Shown here one piece after another: positions 33,351 to 44,414 of a stretch of 64,000 nucleotides of DNA (its first letter is position 1; each line of letters starts with the position of its first letter). The stretch comes from Hymenopus coronatus. Its lineage: Eukaryota; Arthropoda; Insecta; Mantodea; Hymenopodidae. The position numbers were made by a program, and so were the translations under genes. The DNA is taken from the NCBI GenBank assembly GCA_030762935.1, contig CM060881.1, positions 101,416,001 to 101,480,000 of the forward strand, written 5' to 3'. The notes beneath the pieces were generated by a model. That model saw only the letters and a program-made list of their open reading frames with translations, had not been told where the DNA came from and ran no database searches.

Positions 33351-33842
33351 TGAAGTTTCTTTGTTTGTATGGACAAGAGATGATAAATTCTTGTAAGAGA
33401 AAAGTATAAGTCTTTTAAAGGTGAAACCAATAACATCTCCTTTGCTATCTTCCAACAAAAACATATATTCTACCGAAGCTTCATTAAAATATTTTTTAAT
33501 TCAAGCTATCGCATCCACGATCAACTCCACGAAAATATACTATAACTATATAAAACATAAATTTTGTATTTTATCGTGATCTACATATTTTGTGGGGTAA
33601 CTTTTTGTCTATCTCTTACGGTTTACCAGTTATGCAAAATTCAATAAAAATCATACAGAATAAAGAAGTCTTTAGAGGCTATTTCCAGAAAATTCAAGAT
33701 ATTGTACATTTTATTTTACAAGCAAATATCTTAAATATAAGAGATTTTAATCAAAATCTTTAGAGCCATTTTTGAGAACATAAAAAATGTCCATGTAAAG
33801 GGTAGCTTGAGGTGGGAAGATTTTCACGATTTTTTTTTTGTT

Positions 33843-34086
33843 TTTTTTGCAGCATAACGACCTTTTAACCTGGTTGGTCATATTGGAAGATGAATGAAAT
33901 TGATGATATGATGCTCAAATGATTTCCGGGTCCATGGAGCTTAAAGTTACTCGACATTCGTCTTCTCAGGATAAGGGAAAACCCCGAAAAATACCTTATC
34001 CGGGCAACTCACCCTAAGCGAGATTCGAACTCACGACCTTTTAAATGTGAAGCAGACCGCTACCACCACACAACCCAGGCGGGCAG
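33843..34086 (-). mobile_element. SINE C copy inside family A
   Basis: A poly-T run (about 33829-33850) is the SINE tail. Read on the minus strand, the head CCTGGGTTGTGTGGTGG and GAGTTCGAATCTCGC is a tRNA-like promoter with a good B box. The body carries CTTATCCTGAGAAGACGAA and TAACTTTAAGCTCCATGG as in the other copies. Confidence 0.85.
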
Positions 34087-34455
34087 GAAAACCTTTGTGT
34101 CACATCCTTGGAAGATACCAATCTTAAACACCAAGTTTGGTATTTAAGATACACACAGACGGACATTTTTCTAAAAATGCATTTTTTTATTCAGGGGGTC
34201 TCAAAGCATGTATTTCCGGTGAAATCTCGGTATTGAATTTCTGGGTGCAATACAATACCTTCTCTATACACTATGTACATAGTACGTGTAGAGAAAGTAA
34301 AAATATATACTGCGTGGAAGACTGAAGTATACTCTTTAGGACTAGCTCCTGTAATGAATCTTTTTTTAGGGAGGCCTTAAGCCTTATTGGATCACATAGT
34401 CAAATAAAAAAATACATAAAAGAGGCAAAAATAAATCAATGGCACAAATTTACTT

Positions 34456-34972
34456 GGAATAAATTGTGCCTTCTGTCTTTATCTCGAATATATAATACAT
34501 TTTAGTCTCTTACTTAAGATTTACCAGTTTTACAAAGTTATACAAAATTCGTTTCGAATGAAGAGGTCCTCGCGGCCTATTCATAGGTACTATTTTATTT
34601 GTCATGTAACCATCAGGTATTTTATCAAAATTGTTAGTCAGTTTTGAGAAAATCAAAATTATGAAAAATCTTCTAAGTAAATGGTAGATTGGGGTCGGGA
34701 GATTTTCTTATAAGTTTTTGTGTTGCATCATAAGTTACCGAACTGAAATAACAAGTTTGGCGTTTATCCTGGTTTTCATGTTTGAGTTATGCTGTTCATG
34801 ACATACACACACATACGCCAAACATACATACACAGGGACTTTTTTTGTAAAAATCATTTTTATTTACTCTGGAGCCCTATAAATAATATTTCCGATGAAG
34901 TATCGTTTCGAGTTTTTGGGTAGAGTAAAATGCCTTCTCTAGCTAGCATGTACAAGGTATAGAAAGTAAAAA
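34456..34972 (+). mobile_element. Family A repeat, copy 15 (5' part missing)
   Basis: Starts near GGAATAAATTGTG and ends GGTATAGAAAGTAAAA. Blocks are present but diverged, and the CA tract includes ACATACG repeats. Confidence 0.82.
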
Positions 34973-35032
34973 AGCCATTGAGATGTGCATTCCACAGAAT
35001 TCTGACACATAATTCTAAATACAAGTTTATAT

Positions 35033-35215
35033 GCTATAATAAAAATGTATAGAACCAATTTTCAGAAAATGGAAACTAACGAATATTTTCTATGTAAACA
35101 TTAATTTGGAGTTGTTTTAAAATCTTCTTTTTCCACCCTAGTTGATTTTAAACTTAAAAGTAAAGTTTAATGTTTAATTTTTTTTAATATTGGGATGTTC
35201 ACAGACACATATTGC
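35033..35215 (+). mobile_element. Family A degenerate fragment
   Basis: ATAGAACCAATTTTCAGAAAA, TTTTCTATGTAAACATTAAT and ATGTTCACAGACACAT correspond to the block from the Lys-rich middle to the start of the CA tract. The match is weak. Confidence 0.5.
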
Positions 35216-35613
35216 GCATAGCGAGCGGGTTTTAAAAGATTTGATCGCTTTAGCTTATTCTATTTGCTTATGGGTAAAACAATGGAGGCGCAGGCCAGTT
35301 TCGTCTGGGAGGTTTTAACTTGGAATATTCCGTTGAGTTCTGCAACTCTTTAAACGCAGGAAGAGATACCTTCATACGTAAAAAATGAGAATTCTTCGTC
35401 AATTTAAAGTATGATTATAAAATATTGCTGAATCAACTTTAAGGCAATCAGATTTAGTAAGACAATTATTTAAATCTTCACGTGTACATTTAATTGCATT
35501 TTGTTTAAAATGATGCCAAATCTGCAATACTTCTACCAATAATTACTATTTCTTAGCCATTCTAATAGTGTGAAGAAGCACTCCTCGTATGCTATTGGAC
35601 GATTGTGAGACAT
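35216..35613. other. Stretch with no recognised feature
   Basis: Nothing recognised. Confidence 0.4.
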
Positions 35614-35775
35614 AAAATAACATAATGCCTGCTGTAGATGCACGTTTACGAAGCATGAGTAAAATGAAATAACAGAATGCTTGCTGTAGATGCTTATCCA
35701 GCAAATACATATCGTTTACAAAGCATGAGTGAAATAAAATAATTTAATGCCTGCTATAGATGCTTGTTTACAATG
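35614..35775. repeat. Three-unit imperfect tandem repeat
   Basis: Units begin at about 35614, 35665 and 35734 and share ATAATGCCTGCTGTAGATGC and GTTTACGAAGCATGAGT with a few changes. The middle unit carries an extra 20-bp piece. Confidence 0.75.
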
Positions 35776-37250
35776 ATCTACTTTTAACAGAAAAGTAAAG
35801 AAAAAAAGCTAACCTTACTACTTCTGCCATACTCCGGTGTATATCCAAAAGCCTAGCGCACCTTTGTTTTAACTGAGAACTTAACGAGATTCAAATTTGA
35901 TGAGTCTCCAACTTGCGAAGAACTTTAGATAAGCAATCCCGTTCTTTGTATTCGCAACAATGCCAGCAACTGGTGAAAGGATAGGCTTTAGTAGGTACAG
36001 ATTCAAAGTCGCTCTTTCAGTTACGTCTGGTTCCGGAAAGATTTCATTAACCTAGTTCACAATACGAGGATTATCTTTTCCATTGTTCTGAATAAAGAAA
36101 GAGCAGCAACTCTCGTTACTTTCGTATTTAGCTTGCAGATATATACTTTTCAGTTCATAGAGTGTACATCAGCAGAGAGAAGGCTGGAAAAGAAAATAAG
36201 ATCAAAACAAAGGATCTTCAGCATATACAAGGTGGGAAGTGAATATTTGCAAATATTTGCATCAGCGTTTGAGAACGATGAGATAATCCAGTTTTTGTAG
36301 CTTTGTTCACGAGGAACGTTTCGCGATGTTTTTAGGTTGGTTACTATTAGCTAACTTAGGCGTTCGGTGATTGTTTACACAGCCACATGGTTGACCTGCT
36401 CTCTTGCCTGCCCAACTAAAAGTGAGGGATTAACATCGATCGACTGAAACTTCAACCTACGTAATCATACATTTTTGTTATCTGATTACGATTCACAATT
36501 TATTCAGTGTACAAATTAAAAATGTGGCATCATTACACTTCATTTAACATTTATTTTAATGAACACATAACTCAAACTAAAATGTAAACCTTTCCGTTCT
36601 TTAAACTACAAGTCTTATTACTCTTACAGTCAAATGAAACCTCAAAAATTAAAACGCCTTCAAATCACTATTGAATAGCACTATCGAATATTTGTTAATT
36701 CAGCAATGTAAAGCCATTGACTGTGTGAAGGAAAGTTTGCGGTTGAATCGGTCTCTCGTTCCCTCATTAGTTAGAGTTATACTAAATACTGAAGCTGGTC
36801 GTTTCGTGACATATGTAAACACGAGAGAGACATAACACAAGGCTGTTCAAAATACATTAGACCCTAAAATCGGCGCTGAGTTTATTAAGGTTCTTCAATA
36901 TTCAGGCATTTCTAAACCCCAAAAGCCACACGAATGCGTTAATATAGCAAATGTGTACCAATACAATATCTGACTAGTAATATATAAAAATATAAAACCT
37001 TAGTATATTTTTACTTATTTTATACAATATATTAATTTCAAAGTGCTATGACCTAAGCACGAACCAAAATCTATGCTATGATTAGAGAAATTAACTAGTT
37101 GTTCTGTATGTGGCCAACATTCGTACCGAGATATTACTGGAAGTGTACGTTTTGAGGCCACTATAAAAGCATTTATTTTCGAAAATATTTAATTGTGTAT
37201 TGACATGGTATGTATGCTTTGTGTGAATGTATGTGTATGTGTAAGAGAGA

Positions 37251-37288
<38 letters not shown>

Positions 37289-38847
37289 TGAATTAAAACA
37301 AAACCTTAGGTATACACGATATCATTTACTTTATTGAACACCTTCCAGTGAAAATTTATTTCCTCCACCCGAAACAAGAAATTTGTTTTTTAATCTATCA
37401 AAAATAGCTGCAACTAATTATCGTGTATGTTTATATAGAGGAATAAAATGTATAAACGAAGTCGTGTTATCTGGTTTACTATAGGTTTTACTTTGACTAA
37501 TGTTCGCTGAAACTAACGCCTATGTTCCACGCCAGCCCAGATTTGTAGAATATTTTGAATTCAAGCCTGATACTTCCGAATTAGCTTATGGGAGCTTAGT
37601 GAGGCGAAAGGAGAGGTATGCGAAACATGTCATCTATTACCGACTACAAGTCAAAGTGCACGCAGTGAAGAAGGCACAGAGTAGTTAGTGGTATTGAGAG
37701 GGTAGTGTGGGGGGGGGGTGCAGCGTAAACATGCACACGTTGAGGTATAATCTGTTCTGAAAGTAGCTCATTACATGTATTGATATTATACACCTCTTTC
37801 TAATTCATAATGTAACACAATAAAACTATTATTTCATATAATGATTAGTCAATAAAAACGTCTTGTAATTTTACAAATAAAAGTATAAAGCTGGATACAA
37901 ATATTCAGGAAAATAATGTGTAGAGTTTTGAAAAGAAATGAATATAAATCAAACAAACTCATTCAGAATTCATTGCAGTGAATCACAAGATACATCTTTA
38001 TTGCATCACAAGAAAAAGCACCCCTCCTAGCATTCAAAATATGTTTGAATCATCCACAATTTTATTCTGTATCGATCGCCTATCCTTTCGTATTTTCGAC
38101 ATTTTTCAATCCGCTCTCTTTCACTGCTCATTGGTTTACCTATAAGCAGGAACTAAACGGCGCCAGGCAGTGAGCAATGCTAGATCACGTTTCAAAACGG
38201 GCTGTAGAGACCAGTTACTCATATTTATACTCTGGGTGCACCGAACCTCAATCCGACAATTTCGTGATCCCGGACCAAGCTCTACTACCAACTTTCTCAC
38301 ATCCCCGAGGAGTACCGCGTTATCGTAGCCGGGCGGGGCACTTTGTGCTTTCTCATGATACTAAGGGCTATACCACACAGAGATACCCTGACCGGGTAGG
38401 TTGAATCTGAGGAATCGGAAAAACAGTGTTCCACAGTGACCATTACTTCACAAAATGTAGTGTGATCCATGCTGAAGGGGTGAATAGCACAGGACCTCTA
38501 CACACTGGAAGACATCAAAGTATTCAGCCTTATCCATATATCGGGCTCTGTCTAGGCGGAATACTCTTTCCCTAGCTTCTCCTGAGATTTACATGGGAAC
38601 ATTTCTTTATCTAAAGCCTTAGGATAATCAGAATTAATATCGATGAAGACAAACGAGGAGCTACCATTGAGTAAATCTAAAGCAACCTCCCTAGGGATAC
38701 CGTCAAATGACTTGAAGAGGAAATACAGCCAACTATAATGTTTCAACTATAATGTTTTAGCTAATTCATCTATTCATATTTCCTTCTGATGCCTATTATG
38801 TTGTAGCTAATTTCATAATGTAAAAATTTCAGGCTATTCGTTATATA
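35776..38847. other. Long stretch with no secure gene
   Basis: Unique-looking DNA. A (GA)n microsatellite lies at 37245-37283. Plus-strand frames at 37500-37688 (62 codons) and 38177-38404 (75 codons) are open in a GC-richer context but show no domain I know. A poly-G of nine lies near 37711. No splice-supported exon can be defended. Confidence 0.35.
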
Positions 38848-39130
38848 GGACCTCTTGAATAGTCATTTCCCTGGGAGATGGATTGGTCGTGATGGACAAT
38901 CACCTGGCCACCGCGTTCCCTTGCTACTACCTCCTTTAATTTTTTTTTTCTTTGGGGGTACATCAAGGATCGTGTTTATGAAATCCCTGTTACAGATATT
39001 GACACCCTTTGAAGACGAATTGTTGCGATTGTGTAAGCAGGGGATGTTGCTATGCTGTAACATGGCGGCGGCGGAATAGTGACTCGACATCCTGAGGGCA
39101 AGTAACGGGGCAGAAGTCTTGTAAAATAAA
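38848..39130 (+). pseudogene. DUF4817-class transposase C-terminal remnant
   Basis: In shifting plus frames the sequence gives FPGRWIGRDG. It then gives WPPRS and, after a T-rich expansion, FFLWGYIKDRVYEIPVTDID, the stretch after the third catalytic acid. Finally it gives DILRASNGAEV near the C-terminus. A stop and at least one frame change interrupt it. No N-terminal part lies upstream. It is the same class as the head found on the minus strand at 14.3-15.2 kb, though not provably the same family. Confidence 0.7.
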
Positions 39131-39141
39131 CAATGCAAAAA

Positions 39142-39782
39142 TCTTATGTATTCCATTCACATGACTTTCTCTACCTATTCTGTAACAAATTATTATTATT
39201 GCTATTATTATTATTATTATTATGAAAGCGCATTCTTCTATCTACTTCATGGTAATAAGATTAACATTTGCAAATATGGCTATATTACGCATTTTCTTAT
39301 AGGTTGAAGGGGAATATAGGAATAAGTTATTTAAAGGCGATAGTTAAATAAGATGGCTCTACTGGTAACTACGTGATGACCTTGAAGTTCCATTTGCATG
39401 ACCAGGATGAAAGGAATAAAAACTAAATGACGACTTCCAATTTGAGATAAAAGTCTGGTAGTAGAGGAATTTAAACAAACACAAGCAATATATTGAATAT
39501 AGTTAACACTGCCATCCGAATATAATATCACATACACTATGCTTTTAACACATATAAAGGTTTTGTGTTTACCATTTATGTAAACATTCAGAATGTAAAC
39601 TATTTTTCACAAAATTCAGGATGTGAAATTATGTCATGTAAATATGTTTAAATCTGGCTTTTGAACCAAATATGTCAAAGCTGTTTTTCATAAAATAGAA
39701 AAATCTTACATACAACGAGTTGTTTTGGAATATGATCATTTTTATGAAAGTCTTCGTGTCGTATCCTTGGAAAATGTTAATT
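39142..39782 (+). mobile_element. Family A repeat, copy 16 (3' third missing)
   Basis: Starts TCTTATGTATTCCATTCACA. An ATT microsatellite (39194-39222) has grown inside the AACAAATTATTGTT block. It ends at GTCGTATCCTTGGAAAATG, next to a SINE A tail. Confidence 0.85.
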
Positions 39783-40006
39783 TTTTACAGTGCTTAACGC
39801 CCCCTTTTACTACTAACAATTTATATTCCCTGAATTAAATTAATTTATTAGAAACTGAATTAGCGTTTTTTCATTTATTAATTTATGCTTTCTTTAAGGC
39901 ACCGTTATTTTGTGAGCAGGATAATATTGATGGTACAAGGAATTAAGATAGAACACTGGTGGAATGCTGTGGCGAGGAAAACGGAGAACCTGGAGAAAAC
40001 AGCTAG
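39783..40006 (-). mobile_element. SINE A copy, split by about 75 bp
   Basis: Tail CAGTGCTTAACGCCCCCTTT (39790-39815) and body ATAGAACACTGGTGGAATG, GAGGAAAACGGAGAACC (39950-39995) are separated by AT-rich DNA that is not part of the SINE. The head is missing. Confidence 0.65.
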
Positions 40007-40246
40007 TATACCTCAAATTGATTTAAAAATCTTATTTGATCATTTTTAATGTTGTTGATTTTAATAATATTTATAATTTATTTAAAAATCTCATTTAATT
40101 AGTAGGATTATGTGCATTTATAATTTTGTTATTAATTTCAGGATGTTAAAATTTAGTTTTTTTTTTTTTTAATTTGTAAATTGCACATGCGGCACCTGCA
40201 ACTTGGTGAGAGGCTGGAGGGTACTAAACTTAAATACTATTCTAAT

Positions 40247-40613
40247 TTTACTTTCTCTGCCACATACAATGCACACAGTAGGTAGAAAAGGTATTGCATT
40301 TAAGCATTCGATACCGAGATTTAACAGGAAATGCATGTTTGAGGACCATTGAATAAAACCTTTTTAGAGAAAAGGTCTCTGTGTTGAATAGCTTAACTAA
40401 TATTTTTGGAAGATACTGAACTTAGGCACCAAGTTTAGCAATTATGTTATTCACACACACAGATAGACAGCTACATTTTTTTTTAAAATGCTATTTTAGA
40501 TTCTGGATTCTCAAAACAAATATTTCTTGTTAAATCTCGTTATCGAACTTCTGGGTGGAATGGAGTACCTTCTCTACGTACTGTATACATTGTACGTGGC
40601 AGAGAAAGTATAA
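40247..40613. mobile_element. Family A fold-back (two inverted end segments)
   Basis: 40247-40395 is the 3' end of family A in minus orientation and about 40408-40613 is the 3' third in plus orientation. The outer ends ACTTTCTCTGCCAC and GTGGCAGAGAAAGT are perfect complements. They share the GCCAC/GTGGC change not seen in other copies, so the two arms are copies of each other. Confidence 0.8.
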
Positions 40614-41378
40614 ACCGAAAGACCAAAGAAGAAGTAGCAGGAGAGAGGATGAGTGATTTAAAGAGAAATTTTTAGAACAAAAGAAGGAAAGAAAACATGA
40701 AAACCTATGGTTTTTCAATTTTCTCTTTCCCTTTTTTACATATGCGGAAGAAGGAAGGAAAGTACGTTTCTACGATAAAAACAATATATGCATATCTAGA
40801 TGATGTTGGGCATATCCGATCCTTAGAGATCGTTATTGGAAAATGAACGGTATGGATTGGGGCGATGCAAGCGACAGCGGACAATGGAAAAGAGCGCGAA
40901 AGCGGTGCGTATGTGGGTCGGAAGGGCAATATGCCAATGTGGTGGGAGACATCAGCCTCCTATTCGCGAGAAATGCTCCACGCACTTCAGCAAAAAGCCG
41001 CATTCACATTTCATCGATTGCACGCACTTTGCAGTGTCCGCATGCAGACAAAGCCATTGCCAAAACGCCGGTTAGGGGGCTTCGAGACAAACTGGCGCTG
41101 AGTGGCGATTGTTTTCTCGCTAACCGCCTGACTGTGATATACAAACTTGCCTAAACGCAAGTAGACACGTAAGCTTTGTATAACTATAATTTCAGCTCAT
41201 ATTCACAGTATAAACAACAAATGTTTTTCTAGCTATTTCCACTATTAATATAATACAATAGTCATAACGTTTATAAACAATTATAATTACAGTAAAACCC
41301 CAGTCAGAGACTGTGGCATAAACAGGAATAATTGGGACAAAGCTGCACATGGTATTTGGCTTATTATATACTAGGGGC
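40614..41378. other. CpG-rich unrecognised segment
   Basis: 40840-41150 is conspicuously richer in CpG than its surroundings and is open in all three plus frames (for example 40836-41075, 40843-41154, 40865-41101). Open frames in all phases argue for composition rather than a specific gene. It could be a promoter or first-exon region or a piece of an unknown element. Confidence 0.35.
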
Positions 41379-41380
41379 GT

Positions 41381-42205
41381 TCAATAAACCCTTAGAAAAA
41401 TACCCCAAAATAAATTAATATTTGGCAATTTTTATTTTATTCAACATAATCTTCTTTTAGCTCGGTACATTTTCCTCAGCGTTTCTTCACATATTTTAAG
41501 CCTTCCAAAAAGTAAGATTTTGGAAGGACCTCAAAATAGGCATTTTTAGGAGATGACATCTTCGTTAGAGGGATTGCTTTCCGCCAAACCACTTTTTCAA
41601 GTTTGGAAATTGAAAAAAAAATTGTCACTGGGGGCCAAATCTGGAGCTTACGGTAGATGTTTTGTAAATTCGAACCTTAATTCTATAGTTTTCGCCATCA
41701 AAATTGTGCAGATAAACATTTTGCAATGTCTTGATGGAAGTTTTTTTTGCCAGATGAGGGCGTTTTTCTTCTTGATTTCTCCATTCAACCGGTGCAATAT
41801 CGATGTAATTCGTTCTTCCTTTCTGAAAGTAATCAATGTAGATGAATCCGCGTGCATCCCAAAAAACTGAAGCGATAATTTTGTCTGCGGATTTCACCAC
41901 CTTTGCCTTCTTCTAAGCCGTTTACCTTTAAAAACCCACTGTTTCGACTGTACTTTAGTCTCTGGAGTGTATTAGTGTATCCATGTTTCATCCACAGTTA
42001 TGCATCGACGCAGAAACTCTCAGGATTGCGACGGAAAAATGACAAACCAGCTTCCGAATCGGTTACACGATTGCGTTTATTCTCCATTGAGAGAAAAAGT
42101 GGCGCCCATTTTGCCAAGTCCTTTGCCAGATCTAAGTTTTGTGCCTAATTTAAAACACTGTACCTTGTGATATGCCTATGTGGCCTCTGTGGCGAAATTT
42201 GATTC
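41381..42205 (-). pseudogene. Mariner transposase remnant
   Basis: On the minus strand the central and later catalytic domain is readable in changing frames. From high to low coordinates: a DETWIH-like block around 42000-41970, VFWDARGFIYIDYFQKGRT at about 41868-41810, then a region rich in Lys with the HLAKK motif where the second catalytic Asp region should follow. Downstream sequence is eroded and ends TATTTTTCTAAGGG ... CCCCTAG at 41381, next to a TA dinucleotide, as expected of a mariner 3' end. The N-terminal DNA-binding part is missing. Several stops and frame changes make it dead. Confidence 0.8.
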
Positions 42206-42214
42206 ATCGATCAC

Positions 42215-42776
42215 TCAAAACCATATTATCTGCTTCCTTGTAAGCAGAAGGGAAATAAGGGAATACTGCATGCTAAAAAAATAGTCAAATCTTTTAAAAG
42301 CTGGTTGCTATGTAGTTGAAATCAATTTCATTGCATTGCCAGAATTTAATGCATATCTGTAAGAGAAACATTTAAGCATTTTTAAACTGAAACCAATTAC
42401 AAGGAATGTTTAGGAAATGGTTAACTACAAGAAAAAAGTGCATATGGTACAAATTGTACGTTTTAACGATATCTGCATTCTTTGTGTGCTTAGTACGTGT
42501 ATCAGCTATGCAAAATTTATCCAGAAAGAAGTGGTCTCCAGAAATTATTCGCGGAAAATTAAATATATGCATTTGATTTGTCATTTAAATATATTTAATG
42601 GAAATCATTAGAGCCATTTTGAAAAAATGGGAATTTTCAAAATTTTCTAGAAATACCTTTTTTTTATACAGGAGACCTTAAAACGTTATTTCCGGTGAAA
42701 TCTTGGTATCGAATTCTTAAGTGGAGTGCAACACCTTCTCTATCTATGTACCGTGTACTCAGTAGAGAAAATAAAA
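42215..42776 (+). mobile_element. Family A repeat, copy 17 (5' 100 bp missing)
   Basis: Starts at the CTGCTTCCTTGTAAGCAGAAG block directly after the mariner remnant and ends GTAGAGAAAATAAAA. The CA tract and neighbouring blocks are deleted between TTTTCTAGAAATACC and the 3' end. Confidence 0.85.
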
Positions 42777-43105
42777 AATACAAGATTAAAGAAATACTGG
42801 CGGTATTATATATATTATAATATTATATTATATAATTAAACGACAGATGGTTGAATGGTAATTGCACTATAAAAAGTGCGGATTTCCGATGTTAGAGAAT
42901 CAGATGTTGGCGTGTGCCATTAGAAAAGGGTTTAAAATTTACTATTGGGGATTTTGGTAAATTTTTACTTTTTGGTGCAAAAGATGCACCTAATTTTATA
43001 GTGCGTATTTGCAGAATGTAACACGTATTTTGGACCCCATTTTAAAGCGTTGTACAGGTTAAATCACTCTCAAACTCAAACTTTAGAACCAGTTTTCTCA
43101 GATTC
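42777..43105. other. Stretch with TA-rich run, otherwise unrecognised
   Basis: 42806-42840 is a TATTATA-type simple repeat. Confidence 0.4.
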
Positions 43106-43972
43106 AGTTTTCTCTACACATACTACATACATAGTGTATAGAGAAGGTATTGCAATGCACCCAAAAATTCAATACCGAGATTTCAAAACATATTTTGGCC
43201 CCTCTGAATCCAGAAAAAGCATTTTTAGGAAAAGGTCCGTGTATGTATGTGCATGTGCGTATGCGCGTGTGTGTGTATCTGTGGACAGTATAGCTCAAAA
43301 AAAAAATGACAGTTAAATACCAAACTTGATTTTCAACTTTGGTACCTTCCAAGGAATCTTCAAAATTCCAAGAAAATTCCCCCACCTCCAACTACCCTTT
43401 ACGTGTAAAAATTTTGATTTTATTAAAAAGTGCTCAAACGATTTTGATTAAAATCTCTTATAGGTATTTAGGATATTTACATGACAAAATGTATATCTTG
43501 AGTTTTCTAGGAATAGCCTCTAAAGATCTCTTTACTCAGGATGAATTTTATTGAGTTTTGCATAACTGCTAAACCGCAAGATATAGACAAAACGTTATTG
43601 CACAGAAAACGTAGATCTCGATACAATAAACATTTTCCGTCACATGCATTTTTTCGTGGAGTTGGCCGTTTTCGAGATATTCCTTGATATTTATTTCAGT
43701 TTTAAAATATTTAAACCTTTCTCACACGGGAACTTGTCAACTCCTGGCCTCGCAAAGAAATGCATTTCAATTCCATAGTAACCAGATTTGAAAACATTTG
43801 ACTATCGGTGTAGCCTAGTGTATTCCTTTATTTCGTTCTATTTGCAAAGAACTAAATAACAAGACCGTTTCTGATAATGTTTTAGCATGAAATAAATTGA
43901 AGAATAATTTATTAACAATGAGTTTTTACGGAGCAGTAGAGAAAGTCGTGTGAATGTAACACATCAGATTTT
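43106..43972 (-). mobile_element. Family A repeat, copy 18 (full length)
   Basis: From TTTTCTCTACACATAC, with an intact palindrome, to GAGAAAGTCGTGTGAATG ... ACACATCAG. All blocks are present, including CCAAACTTGAT, GGGTAGTT reversed and GAACTTGTCAACTCC. Short frames over it (43050-43316, 43104-43391) are not genes. Confidence 0.9.
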
Positions 43973-44194
43973 TAAATATTCAATCTGCTTTGTCTCACAC
44001 AAAATACCGCTAGGGAATTCAGAACTATCTCAAAGAACTACAGAATGTGTAATAAAATTGCTAGTTGGAATTTTTATATTTGTCATTGATTAATTTTCAA
44101 TAATTAATTAGTATAATTATGCTCCGGTTTTTTTTCCGGTATTTGCATTTTTTAATATAAAACAACATTTAAAAACATTGGATAGGTAGAGTCA

Positions 44195-44360
44195 GACTGA
44201 AAAATTCAATGCCATAGCCGGGATTTGAACCACGGATCTACCGGTCTCTATCCGGTTGCTCTTCCACTGAGCTACCATTGCAACATGCCGGCTTAGCACT
44301 GCATTTCTCAACCGACTCGTATGTGTCCCGGTAAACATTTCAATCTGACTACCTATCCTA
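44195..44360 (-). mobile_element. SINE D, best copy, bounded by inverted repeats
   Basis: On the minus strand GGTAGCTCAGTGGAAGAGC is a strong A box/D arm. ACCGG-ATAGAGA-CCGGT forms an anticodon-like arm and GGTTCAAATCC is a B box. The T stem and acceptor stem do not pair well, so it is not called a tRNA gene. The outer sequence GGATAGGTAGAGTCAGACTG (44195) is matched in inverted form by CAATCTGACTACCTATCC (to about 44359). Confidence 0.75.
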
Positions 44361-44414
44361 CTCCTGTCTTACTCACGGCTTGTGTGATAGAACAAGCTAT
44401 GTAATTTAAACAAA

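Larger units (their letters stand above)
33045..34302 (+). mobile_element. Family A repeat, copy 14, with three insertions
   Basis: Starts CTGATGTGTTTCATTCACAT and ends GTGTAGAGAAAGTAAAA with an intact palindrome at about 34260. It is enlarged by a 100-bp hairpin insertion (33251-33350), an extra segment of about 70 bp between CCAATAACA and CCACGATCAACTCC (about 33436-33510), and a SINE C (about 33843-34086). Confidence 0.88.

Noticed and set aside
37245..37283. GAGA-factor binding site or satellite
   Set aside because: A plain GA microsatellite; nothing around it points to regulation.
44208..44283. A functional tRNA gene (anticodon-like arm with 7-base loop)
   Set aside because: T stem and acceptor stem do not pair and the same unit recurs with a common tail, so it is a tRNA-derived SINE.
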